Assembly: GCA_000436255.1 (NCBI GenBank)
Contig: HF990822.1
Coordinates: 1 to 7,707, forward strand
Length of the DNA: 7,707 bases
Direction: 5' to 3'
From: Clostridium sp. CAG:1193
GTDB taxonomy: Bacteria; Bacillota_I; Bacilli_A; RF39; UBA660
Positions within the stretch are counted from its first letter, which is position 1; each line of letters starts with the position of its first letter. Both the position numbers and the translations under genes were made by a program. Shown here in pieces: positions 1 through 5,604 of the stretch. The notes under the pieces are model-generated. The model was not told the origin of the DNA. It did no database searches and worked only from the letters and a program-made list of their open reading frames with translations.

Positions 1-868
1 AAATGATGTAATAGTAAAAGATAAAGATAAATGTGTTGCATATTTTTTAAGTCCCATTGAAAATCCAAGTGATACTCTTAAAGAACAAGTAAATACATTA
101 TGTAGTGGAAATGCATTAGACAATGGTATGACATTAAAAGATGGTGTACAACGAGGTGAAATTCCATCAAGTGATTATGAAACGGCAGGATTAGAAGTAA
201 CATATAAAAATGGTGGAGGAACAGATGTAGTAATACCAAGTAAAATAGATGGTAAAAAAGTAGTTGCAATTGCAGATAATGCATTTACGAGTGATGGAAT
301 AATACCTACAACTATAAGTAATACTAAAAAAATATCAGCATCACATTTAAACAACAATGAAAATAAATATGTTGTAACTCCATTAACGAATCAGGTAACA
401 GGTTTAGGAATAACTTCAGTAGTGATACCAAATACAGTTACAAGTATAGGAGTATCTGCATTTGAAAATAATCAACTAACAGAAGTAACAATTCCTAGTA
501 GTGTTACAAGTATAGGAGAATTTGCATTTAGTAGTAATCAATTAACAGAAGTAGTGATACCGAGTAGTGTTACAAGTATAGGAGAATCTGCATTTAAACA
601 TAATAAACTAACAGAAGTAACAATTCCAAACAGTGTAACAAGCATAGGGTACAGTGCATTTTCTGGTAATCAATTAACAGAAGTAACAATTCCTAGTAGC
701 GTTACAAGTATAGGTAGTTATGCATTTGCAGGTAATCAATTGACAAAGATTATATTTCCATCAACACCACTGACGATAGGATGCAAAACTTTTTGGGATA
801 ATCCAATTACTAATGGTGGAACATATACTTATCCTGATAATGTAACGGTATATTGCATACCATCGTAA
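1..868 (+). CDS. BspA-like leucine-rich-repeat surface protein, 5'-truncated by the window edge
   Basis: The frame is open from base 2 to the TAA at 866-868, so the ATG at 128 is an internal methionine and the true start lies upstream. The visible 288 or so residues begin with a non-repeat segment (KCVAYFLSP..., two Cys). A first LRR-like unit follows (DVVIPSKIDGKKVVAIADNAF, about 224-290). Six units of exactly 22 residues then run from about base 410, with consensus LTEVTIPSSVTSIGxxAFxxNQ; the last is degenerate. A C-terminal cap (NPITNGGTYTYP...) ends the protein. This is the LRR_5/BspA type found in secreted or cell-surface adhesin-like proteins. The surface location is inferred, because the N-terminus is missing. 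A related broken gene at 5378-5599 carries a prepilin-type N-terminal helix, so the parent may be a pilin-like LRR protein. Ligand and role are unknown. An intrinsic terminator follows 23 bases after the stop. Confidence 0.82.
   Translation, partial: NDVIVKDKDKCVAYFLSPIENPSDTLKEQVNTLCSGNALDNGMTLKDGVQRGEIPSSDYETAGLEVTYKNGGGTDVVIPSKIDGKKVVAIADNAFTSDGIIPTTISNTKKISASHLNNNENKYVVTPLTNQVTGLGITSVVIPNTVTSIGVSAFENNQLTEVTIPSSVTSIGEFAFSSNQLTEVVIPSSVTSIGESAFKHNKLTEVTIPNSVTSIGYSAFSGNQLTEVTIPSSVTSIGSYAFAGNQLTKIIFPSTPLTIGCKTFWDNPITNGGTYTYPDNVTVYCIPS
410..805 (+). repeat. 66-bp tandem coding repeat, six units
   Basis: Units start at 410, 476, 542, 608, 674 and 740, each 66 bp (22 codons), inside the LRR gene. 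Units 2 to 5 are very similar at the DNA level, for example the recurring ACAAGTATAGG and CTAACAGAAGTA/TTAACAGAAGTA blocks. The first unit is more divergent, and the last only weakly matches before the C-terminal cap. Such near-identical units are prone to copy-number change by slippage or unequal recombination (general knowledge). No evidence here shows that it happens. Confidence 0.85.
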
Positions 869-887
869 TAAGTTTAATTATATTTTT

Positions 888-914
888 AAAGGTGTCATAA
901 TTGACACTTTTTCT
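888..914 (+). terminator. Intrinsic terminator after the LRR gene
   Basis: GTGTCA (892-897), loop TAAT, TGACAC (902-907) form a perfect 6-bp stem. It is extended by a G-U pair and three A-U pairs on the outside and followed by TTTTTCTT. It lies just after the LRR stop and separates that gene from the mraZ operon. Confidence 0.8.
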
Positions 915-983
915 TATGGAATCAGTTAATTGTTAAAAAAGCAATACTTTTGTTAAAAAAAGTGCAAAATATGTGTAAAGTCG

Positions 984-1012
984 AATAAGAAAATTATTTT
1001 TCTTATTTTTTT
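984..1012 (+). terminator. Weak AT-rich hairpin with T-tract just upstream of the mraZ promoter
   Basis: AATAAGAAAA (984-993), loop TTAT, TTTTCTTATT (998-1007) form a perfect 10-bp stem with only one G-C pair, running into a T-tract to 1012. It could be a back-up terminator. Because it ends four bases before the -35 hexamer, the A/T tracts could instead act as an UP-like promoter element. The sequence does not decide between these. Confidence 0.35.
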
Positions 1013-1015
1013 CTA

Positions 1016-1044
1016 TTGACCCTAAAATAAATTAATAGTATTAT
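1016..1044 (+). promoter_or_regulatory. Sigma-A-type promoter of the mraZ operon
   Basis: A -35 TTGACC (1016-1021), a 17-bp spacer and a -10 TATTAT (1039-1044) match the housekeeping consensus well. The expected start site is near 1051, giving a leader of about 38 nt before the mraZ ATG at 1089. The leader is almost entirely occupied by the MraZ boxes. Confidence 0.75.
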
Positions 1045-1045
1045 A

Positions 1046-1080
1046 TTGGTAGACAGTGGATGATTGTGGTAGAAAGTGGG
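1046..1080 (+). promoter_or_regulatory. Predicted MraZ operator: four GTGG-type boxes at 10-bp spacing
   Basis: TTGGT (1046-1050), GTGGA (1056-1060), GTGGT (1066-1070) and GTGGG (1076-1080) are separated by exactly five bases each (agaca, tgatt, agaaa). Known MraZ operators are direct repeats with a TGG core and a one-helical-turn period, placed at the promoter of the mraZ operon. Here they cover the expected transcription start, and the last box merges with the ribosome-binding GGGGG. Bound MraZ could block transcription, giving autorepression (inference). Confidence 0.7.
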
Positions 1081-1088
1081 GGATATTT

Positions 1089-1526
1089 ATGTTTATGGGT
1101 GAGTATCATCATAATATTGATGAAAAAGGCCGTTTAATAATGCCTTCAAAATTTAGATATGATCTTGGTGAAAACTTTATAGTTACAAGAGGCATTGATT
1201 CATGTCTATTTGTATATCCTAAGGAAACTTGGAATAAACTTACAAGTAAACTTAATGAATTATCTTTCACTAAAAAGGATGTAAGATCATTTCAAAGGTT
1301 TTTCTTATCTGCAGCAACACTATCTGAATTTGATAAACAAGGTAGAATCAACATACCAACTCCACTTGCTGATTATGCATCTTTAACTAAAGAATGCGTT
1401 GTAATTGGCGTAAATGATCGTATTGAAATATGGTCAAAAGAAAACTTTGATAAATTCTTAAATGATAATATTGATAATATATCAGAAATAGCAGAGAATT
1501 TATTTGATGGGGTACCTAATGCATAA
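1089..1526 (+). CDS. mraZ: Transcriptional regulator MraZ
   Basis: This 145-residue DNA-binding protein belongs to the double AbrB-like MraZ family, whose members assemble into rings and control their own division and cell-wall operon. Both signature DxxGR turns are present: DEKGR at residues 11-15 ([19 protein letters not shown]) and DKQGR at 82-86 ([12 protein letters not shown]). Family members usually begin M(F)MGEY, so I start at ATG 1089, preceded by the G-rich site at 1077-1082. The frame is also open to a GTG at 1056, but that would add eleven non-conserved residues encoded by the operator and leader. It is the first gene of the operon, and its end overlaps the start of rsmH by 8 nt. 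Autoregulation is suggested by the boxes at 1046-1080. Confidence 0.93.
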   Translation: MFMGEYHHNIDEKGRLIMPSKFRYDLGENFIVTRGIDSCLFVYPKETWNKLTSKLNELSFTKKDVRSFQRFFLSAATLSEFDKQGRINIPTPLADYASLTKECVVIGVNDRIEIWSKENFDKFLNDNIDNISEIAENLFDGVPNA

Positions 1527-2433
1527 AAGTGTTCTTTTAAATGAGTCAATTAATGGACTTAATATTAAGGAAGATGGTATATATGTTGATTGTACTTTAG
1601 GTTATGCTGGTCATAGCAGTGAGATATTAAAAAGATTAAAAAAAGGTTATTTATATGCATTTGATCAAGATGATGAAGCAATACTTGCAAGTAAGGCTAA
1701 ATTAAATAGTATTGCTAGCAATTATGAAATAATAAAATCTAACTTTGTAAATTTAAAAGAAGAACTTAATAAAAGAGGAATTACTAAAGTAGATGGAATA
1801 TTATTTGATTTAGGTGTATCAAGTCCTCAACTTGATAATGCATATAGAGGTTTTAGTTATCATGAAGATGCTAAACTTGATATGCGTATGGATAAAGATA
1901 ATCCATTAAGTGCATATCAGGTTGTAAATGATTATTCTGAAAGTGATCTTATTACTATATTTTATAGATATGGTGAAGAAAGATACTCAAAGAGTATTGC
2001 AAGAAAGATAGTAGATTATAGAAAAAATAAAAAAATAGAAACAACACTGGAATTAGTAGAAATAATAAAATCTGCTGTACCTGAGAAATATAAAAGGGAA
2101 ACACATCCTGCTAAAAGATGTTTTCAAGCAATAAGAATTGAGGTTAATAAAGAATTAGAAGTATTTGAAATTGCACTTAAAGATGCGATTGAAATACTTA
2201 ATACAAATGGAAGAATATGTGTAATAACATTTCATTCATTAGAAGATAAGATATGCAAAGAAATATTTAAGAAAAATAGTGAGGTAAATAAAGTATTTAA
2301 AGGCCTTCCAAATATTCCAAAAGAGTATATGCCAAGATTAAAAATAATTGGAAAATATACTCCAACAAAAGAAGAATTGGATGATAATAATAGATCAAGA
2401 AGCAGTACACTTAGAATAGCAGAAAAATTATAA
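1519..2433 (+). CDS. rsmH: 16S rRNA (cytosine-1402-N4)-methyltransferase RsmH (MraW)
   Basis: This enzyme uses S-adenosylmethionine to methylate N4 of C1402 in the 16S rRNA decoding region and is usually encoded beside mraZ. The 304 residues match the normal length of about 310. The SAM-binding loop [10 protein letters not shown] is at 24-33, followed by [12 protein letters not shown] (95-106), DMRMD (121-125), [15 protein letters not shown] (196-210), TFHSLED (237-243) and the C-terminal [10 protein letters not shown] (290-299). I start at ATG 1519 (MHKSVLL), the usual family start, six bases after GGGG at 1509-1512. In-frame TTG 1504 and ATG 1507 are possible but would lose that site. The start overlaps the mraZ stop by 8 nt, suggesting translational coupling. 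Confidence 0.95.
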   Translation: MHKSVLLNESINGLNIKEDGIYVDCTLGYAGHSSEILKRLKKGYLYAFDQDDEAILASKAKLNSIASNYEIIKSNFVNLKEELNKRGITKVDGILFDLGVSSPQLDNAYRGFSYHEDAKLDMRMDKDNPLSAYQVVNDYSESDLITIFYRYGEERYSKSIARKIVDYRKNKKIETTLELVEIIKSAVPEKYKRETHPAKRCFQAIRIEVNKELEVFEIALKDAIEILNTNGRICVITFHSLEDKICKEIFKKNSEVNKVFKGLPNIPKEYMPRLKIIGKYTPTKEELDDNNRSRSSTLRIAEKL

Positions 2434-2456
2434 AAAGAATGAAAAGAGGAAAAATT

Positions 2457-2753
2457 ATGGCAAAGAAAAAAAGGAAAGTAAGATTATTTAGAATCGAAAG
2501 AATGCTAATAAAATTCTGTTTTATACTTGTTTTGATTTTTCCAATTTCAAGTGTTTTATCAAAAGCTGCTTTGTCAAATATGAATCTTGAAGTAGAAAAA
2601 CTTAAACGAGAAATAAATACTCAAAAGAATACTAATGAAAGTTTAAGCATGAAAGTAAATGAATTAAAATCTATGGCAAATATTACAATAGTTGCTGAAA
2701 ATGAAGGTTTGAGTTATAATAGTGATAACGTTAAGGTAATAACGAGTAATTAG
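2457..2753 (+). CDS. ftsL: FtsL-like septum formation protein
   Basis: This is a 98-residue bitopic membrane protein. A basic cytoplasmic tail (KKKRKVRLFRIER, 3-15) is followed by one transmembrane helix (about 16-34) and a heptad-like extracytoplasmic coiled coil (about 43-75, rich in L/E/K/N). Size, topology and position between rsmH and the class B PBP are those of FtsL, which bridges the septal synthase and DivIB/DivIC. Sequence conservation in this family is low, so the name rests mainly on architecture and context. I use ATG 2457 because AGAGGA (2445-2450) lies six bases upstream. The in-frame ATG 2439 has no good ribosome site. It begins 23 nt after rsmH. Confidence 0.82.
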   Translation: MAKKKRKVRLFRIERMLIKFCFILVLIFPISSVLSKAALSNMNLEVEKLKREINTQKNTNESLSMKVNELKSMANITIVAENEGLSYNSDNVKVITSN

Positions 2754-2763
2754 AGGTGTTAAT

Positions 2764-4890
2764 GTGAAAAGAAAGGTAAATGTTAATAAGATAAAATTAA
2801 GTAAGCTTATTTTGGTGTTTATCCTTCTTTTTTTTATTGTAGTTGCAGTAAGATTATCGTTTTTAGCAATATCTCCATCAATTGATGGAATTAATATGAA
2901 AAACTTTGTATCAAGTAGAAATACAAGAAAAAAAACAATATATGCTAAAAGAGGGACAATATATGATGTTACTGGAGAAACACTTGCAAGAACAGTTAAT
3001 TCATACACTGTAATAGCATTCTTAGATGAAAGTAGAAGTGAAGGATTTAAAACACCACAACACGTAGTAGATAAAGAATTAACTGCACAAAAATTATCGC
3101 CTTTACTTGGTATGAGTGAAGAAGCTATATTATATTTATTAAATAGAAATGCTTATCAAGTTGAATTGGGACCTGGTGGTAGAGATATTTCTGAATTAAA
3201 AAAAGAACAAATAGAAGAATTAAAACTACCAGGTATATCATTTATGTCATCTTATAAAAGATACTATCCAAAAGATGAAACAGCATCTTATATTTTAGGA
3301 TATGTAAGAACTACTGATGAGGGTGAATTAATTGGTGAAATGGGTATTGAATCATATTACAATAATATGTTAAAAGGAGAAGATGGATATACAATATACC
3401 AACAAGATGTTTATGGATATAAAATTCCAAATACAAATGAGGAAACTAAAGATAGTGTAGATGGTGTTGATATTTATTTAACATTAGATAGCAATATACA
3501 ATATTTTGTAGAAAAGTATAGCAAAGAAGCATATGAAGAATATAATCCAAATTGGTTATTTACAGTAGTGGCAGATGCAAAAACAGGAGCAATACTTGGA
3601 AGTACATCTTATCCAACATTTAATCCTAATATAAAGAATATAACAAACTATTTAAATCCATTAGTATCATTTTCCTTTGAACCAGGAAGTACAATGAAGA
3701 CATTTACATACATGGCTGCAATGGAAAAAGGGGTATATGATGGTAATACTAAATATGAATCAGGTTCAATTGAATTTGGTAAAGACACAATATATGACTG
3801 GAATAATAAAGGTTTTGGTGAAATAACATATGATGAAGGATTTTTATATTCTTCTAACGTAGCAATTTCATACATGACAAAAGAATATTTTACAGCAGAT
3901 GAGTTAAGAGAATACTTTAAGAAGTTTGGTTTTGGAAAAAAGACAGGAATAGAACTTCCGGGAGAATTATCAGGAACACTTAACTTTACATATCCAGTAG
4001 AAATTGCAAATGCAGGATTTGGTCAAGGAATAACAATTACTCCAATACAAATGATACAAGCAATGACAACAATTGCAAATGATGGTGTGATGTTAAAACC
4101 ATATATCGTAGATAAAATAGTAGATACAAATATAAATGAAACTATATATGAAGGTGGAAGAAAAGAGTTAGGTAAAGTAGTTTCAACTAAAACAGTTAAT
4201 CAGATAAAAGATTTACTTTACCGAGTTATATATAATGATTTATATTATTCAACAGGATCAGGTTTTAAAATGAAAGGGTACGATTTAATGGGAAAAACAG
4301 GAACAGCACAATATGTTGATTCTACAAGCGGAAGATACTTTTATGATGATATTAACTACATAAGAAGTTTCGTTGGAATGTTTCCAAAAGATGATCCACA
4401 AATAATAATTTATACTGCACTTAAGAAAAACTATAGTGCAAGAGGTATACAAAATATAGTAAAAGGGCTTGTAAAAGATATATCAAATTATAAAGGAATA
4501 TATAACCCAGATATAAATACAGATGCAACTAGTTACATAATAGAAAACTATAAAAATAAATCGTTAGATACAACACTTAATGATTTAAAAGAAAAATTTA
4601 GCGATGTAATAGTAATAGGTAATGGCACAAAAATTATAAATCAATATCCAAAAGAAAATACTAATTTATCTGTTACAGAAAAAGTATATTTACTAACAGA
4701 TGGAAATGAAATTACAATGCCAAATATTACTAACTGGTCATTAAGAGAAGTAAATATATATTCTAGTTTAACAGGTATAAAAGTAGAATCTACTGGTAGT
4801 GGTTATGTAATAAGTCAAAGTATAGAAGAAAATACAAAAATAAAAAAAGATGATAAATTAAAAATAGAATTAAAAAGTAAATTAAAATAA
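2764..4890 (+). CDS. Class B penicillin-binding protein, septal transpeptidase (FtsI/PbpB/SpoVD type) with PASTA domains
   Basis: This 708-residue D,D-transpeptidase cross-links septal peptidoglycan and is the target of beta-lactams. It has a short basic N-terminus and one transmembrane anchor (about 15-37). The PBP dimerisation domain starts near 57 (KTIYAKRGTIYD). The catalytic domain contains SxxK as STMK (Ser309, Lys312), SxN as SSN (363-365) and KTGT (511-514). GFGQGITITPIQ (418-429) is also conserved. Two C-terminal PASTA-like modules follow (about 600-645 and 649-705), as in PbpB and SpoVD. All active-site motifs are intact. The GTG start follows AGAGGTG (2752-2758) by five bases. An ATG at 2762 in another frame is followed at once by TGA. 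The gene begins 10 nt after ftsL. Whether it serves vegetative division or sporulation cannot be told; its position directly after ftsL favours division. Confidence 0.93.
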   Translation: MKRKVNVNKIKLSKLILVFILLFFIVVAVRLSFLAISPSIDGINMKNFVSSRNTRKKTIYAKRGTIYDVTGETLARTVNSYTVIAFLDESRSEGFKTPQHVVDKELTAQKLSPLLGMSEEAILYLLNRNAYQVELGPGGRDISELKKEQIEELKLPGISFMSSYKRYYPKDETASYILGYVRTTDEGELIGEMGIESYYNNMLKGEDGYTIYQQDVYGYKIPNTNEETKDSVDGVDIYLTLDSNIQYFVEKYSKEAYEEYNPNWLFTVVADAKTGAILGSTSYPTFNPNIKNITNYLNPLVSFSFEPGSTMKTFTYMAAMEKGVYDGNTKYESGSIEFGKDTIYDWNNKGFGEITYDEGFLYSSNVAISYMTKEYFTADELREYFKKFGFGKKTGIELPGELSGTLNFTYPVEIANAGFGQGITITPIQMIQAMTTIANDGVMLKPYIVDKIVDTNINETIYEGGRKELGKVVSTKTVNQIKDLLYRVIYNDLYYSTGSGFKMKGYDLMGKTGTAQYVDSTSGRYFYDDINYIRSFVGMFPKDDPQIIIYTALKKNYSARGIQNIVKGLVKDISNYKGIYNPDINTDATSYIIENYKNKSLDTTLNDLKEKFSDVIVIGNGTKIINQYPKENTNLSVTEKVYLLTDGNEITMPNITNWSLREVNIYSSLTGIKVESTGSGYVISQSIEENTKIKKDDKLKIELKSKLK

Positions 4891-4906
4891 TTCTATTTTT
4901 TTTATA

Positions 4907-4935
4907 TTGAAAAACATATTTAAATGTGTTAATAT
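4907..4935 (+). promoter_or_regulatory. Candidate promoter for a small plus-strand RNA
   Basis: TTGAAA (4907-4912), a 17-bp spacer, TAATAT (4930-4935) and a TG at 4927-4928 (extended -10) make a good housekeeping promoter 17 bases after the PBP stop. No gene follows on this strand before the terminator at 4986-5019, so the product would be an RNA of about 75 nt. AT-rich DNA gives chance matches, but the hexamer pair, spacer and TG together are better than background. Confidence 0.5.
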
Positions 4936-4941
4936 TTAATT

Positions 4942-5018
4942 AGTGAACATTTAATTACTAATTAATGTTTGCCGGTTTTATGGTTATACCTAAGTATCTA
5001 CTTAGGTATTTTTAATTT
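4942..5018 (+). ncRNA. Hypothetical small RNA of about 75 nt, possible antitoxin RNA
   Basis: This is defined only by the promoter at 4907-4935 and the terminator at 4986-5019; there is no open frame in it. Its 5' half (4945-4976) repeats, in inverted orientation, the DNA at 5163-5191. The RNA therefore carries nearly the same sequence as the predicted 5' end of the minus-strand mRNA for the 22-residue peptide. If that mRNA extends through here, the small RNA is perfectly antisense to its 3' end. Read-through from the PBP gene would also end at the same terminator. Existence and ends are inference. Confidence 0.38.
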
Positions 5019-5019
5019 T
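4986..5019 (+). terminator. Strong intrinsic terminator
   Basis: ATACCTAAGTA (4986-4996), loop TC, TACTTAGGTAT (4999-5009) form a perfect 11-bp stem followed by TTTTTAATTTT. It would end both the PBP operon transcript and the proposed small RNA. On the minus strand the stem is not followed by a T-tract, so termination should be one-directional. Confidence 0.8.
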
Positions 5020-5068
5020 ACCAAAACCCACCTGAAATTATATTTTACCAAAACCCGCCTGAAATTAT
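5015..5068. repeat. Tandem duplication, two 27-bp units
   Basis: Units 5015-5041 and 5042-5068 are adjacent and differ at one base (CCCACCTG versus CCCGCCTG). The second unit overlaps the stop codon of the minus-strand 22-codon ORF, so on that strand the repeat is 3' untranslated sequence. The 7-mer CCCACCT in the first unit also occurs at 5137-5143, as the complement of the peptide gene's SD. Although 27 is a multiple of three, I found no convincing coding frame through it. Confidence 0.9.
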
Positions 5069-5133
5069 TTAAAGATTATAAGCAAAATAATAATTACGAG
5101 CAATATAGAGATTAGTATATCTTTTTTGCTCAT
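5065..5133 (-). CDS. 22-residue hydrophobic peptide, candidate type I toxin
   Basis: On the minus strand ATG (5133-5131) is preceded by GGAGGTGGG, with seven bases between GGAGG and ATG. This near-ideal ribosome site is unlikely to be chance. The ORF begins MSKKD, continues as an unbroken I/L/V/S stretch of about 15 residues able to form one short membrane helix, and ends IIFK before TAA at 5067-5065. A charged head plus one hydrophobic helix is typical of small membrane peptides and of type I toxins, but no family is recognised by sequence. Immediately upstream, AAATCT-TTTTT-AGATTT (5162-5146) can form a hairpin abutting the SD, which could limit translation. A possible small antisense RNA lies downstream at 4942-5018. 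A harmless small membrane protein is the alternative. Confidence 0.5.
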   Translation of the reverse strand: MSKKDILISILLVIIILLIIFK

Positions 5134-5202
5134 AATCCCACCTCCAAATCTAAAAAAGATTTACCGGCAGACAAACGTTCATTAAATGTTCTTATAACTT
5201 TT

Positions 5203-5231
5203 AGCATAAAATAAAAAATATATCAAATTAC
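5203..5231 (-). promoter_or_regulatory. Weak candidate promoter for the minus-strand small peptide
   Basis: On the minus strand TATGCT (5208-5203) can act as a -10, and a start near 5196 would place the right inverted-repeat arm (5191-5163) at the RNA 5' end. The -35 is poor: TTGTAA with a 19-bp spacer, or TGTAAT with 18. It is given because the position fits, not because the motif is strong. Confidence 0.25.
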
Positions 5232-5260
5232 AAAAAATTAAATTCTGTAATGATATATTT
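5216..5260. other. Large AT-rich hairpin, possible minus-strand terminator
   Basis: AAATATATCA (5216-5225) plus TTACA (5228-5232) pair with TGTAA (5246-5250) plus TGATATATTT (5251-5260), with a two-base AA bulge and a 13-base loop. Read on the minus strand it is followed by TTTATTTTATG, which resembles a terminator. No minus-strand gene ends here, and it overlaps the possible promoter of the 22-residue peptide. The function is unclear. Confidence 0.45.
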
Positions 5261-5283
5261 ACAAAAATTAAAATATTATATAG

Positions 5284-5331
5284 ACAAATTTGAATTTTAG
5301 TAAGACAAGAAACACTAAAATTCATTTTTGT
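5284..5331 (+). terminator. Long hairpin with T-tract in the leader of the pilin-LRR pseudogene
   Basis: TGAATTTTAGT (5291-5301), a 12-base loop, ACTAAAATTCA (5314-5324) form a perfect 11-bp stem followed by TTTTTG. After a TT/TT internal loop, ACAAA (5284-5288) and TTTGT (5327-5331) extend it. It looks like an intrinsic terminator on the plus strand, but no plus-strand gene lies between it and the terminator at 4986-5019. It may act in a leader upstream of the ATG at 5378, or be a relic. Confidence 0.5.
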
Positions 5332-5377
5332 ATATTAAAAAAGAAAAATAATGTAATAATAAGGTAGGAGAATATAA

Positions 5378-5599
5378 ATGAAGAAAAAGAAAGTATTTAC
5401 ACTAGTTGAGCTCTTAGCAGTAATAGTAATACCAAGTAGTATAACATTTATAGATAATGTAGCATTTTCTAGTAATTAACTAACATCAATTACGTTTCCA
5501 TCAACATCACTTACAATATATGATTTATCATTTTATAACAATCCAATTACTAATGGTGGAACATATACTTATCCACCAAATGTAACAATTAAAAAATAA
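5378..5599 (+). pseudogene. Broken pilin-like/LRR chimera, paralogue of the gene at 1-868
   Basis: ATG 5378 follows AGGAG (5366-5370) by seven bases and opens with KKKKVFTLVELLAVIVI, a type IV prepilin methylation-type N-terminus (FTLxE with Glu, then a hydrophobic helix). Valine stands where the usual cleavage-site glycine would be. After 18 codons the frame passes directly into an LRR unit (PSSITFIDNVAFSSN), where TAA (5477-5479) replaces the Gln codon of the paralogue. Beyond the stop the same frame continues LTSITFPSTSLTI...NPITNGGTYTYP to TAA 5597-5599, matching the C-terminal cap of the first gene, with 35 identical bases at 5540-5574 and 800-834. It appears to be a surface-protein gene that lost its middle by internal deletion and then gained a nonsense mutation. 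A 33-residue product could still be made. Confidence 0.82.
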
Positions 5600-5604
5600 A
5601 TAAT

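Larger units (their letters stand above)
4945..5191. repeat. Interrupted inverted repeat flanking the small-peptide gene
   Basis: The left arm contains GAACATTTAAT (4945-4955), GTTTG (4967-4971) and GCCGGT (4971-4976). The right arm contains the complements ACCGGC (5163-5168), CAAAC (5172-5176) and ATTAAATGTTC (5181-5191), in matching reversed order with small insertions between blocks. The arms enclose the hydrophobic-peptide gene. They could pair the 5' and 3' ends of a minus-strand transcript, or be ends of a small mobile element. I see no target duplication outside them. Confidence 0.6.

Noticed and set aside
128..130. ATG 128 as the start of the LRR protein
   Set aside because: The same frame is open to the window edge, there is no clear ribosome site before 128, and the upstream residues look like normal protein.
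78..357. Minus-strand ORFs opposite the LRR gene
   Set aside because: They are opposite-strand shadows of the real coding frame, with low-complexity translation and no ribosome site.
410..739. CRISPR-like array in the 66-bp repeats
   Set aside because: The repeats are in-frame LRR codons without unique spacers.
930..960. TTGTTAAAAAA repeated at 930 and 950
   Set aside because: Two A-rich 11-mers 20 bp apart are expected at this base composition, and no linked signal was found.
1056..1088. GTG at 1056 as the mraZ start
   Set aside because: The added residues are encoded by the operator and leader and are not MraZ-like. M(F)MGEY at 1089 is the family start and has the adjacent ribosome site.
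2664..3875. Minus-strand ORFs opposite ftsL/PBP (2664-3008 and 3648-3875)
   Set aside because: They lie antisense to clear, motif-complete genes and show no family features or start signals.
4911..4931. ACATATTTAAATGTGT as a PBP terminator
   Set aside because: It is a short stem with a wobble and a mismatch-prone centre, and is better explained as the spacer of the promoter at 4907-4935. A much stronger terminator lies at 4986-5019.
4945..5191. Insertion sequence or MITE bounded by the inverted arms
   Set aside because: There is no transposase, no target-site duplication outside the arms, and the arms are broken by insertions. It is kept only as an alternative reading.
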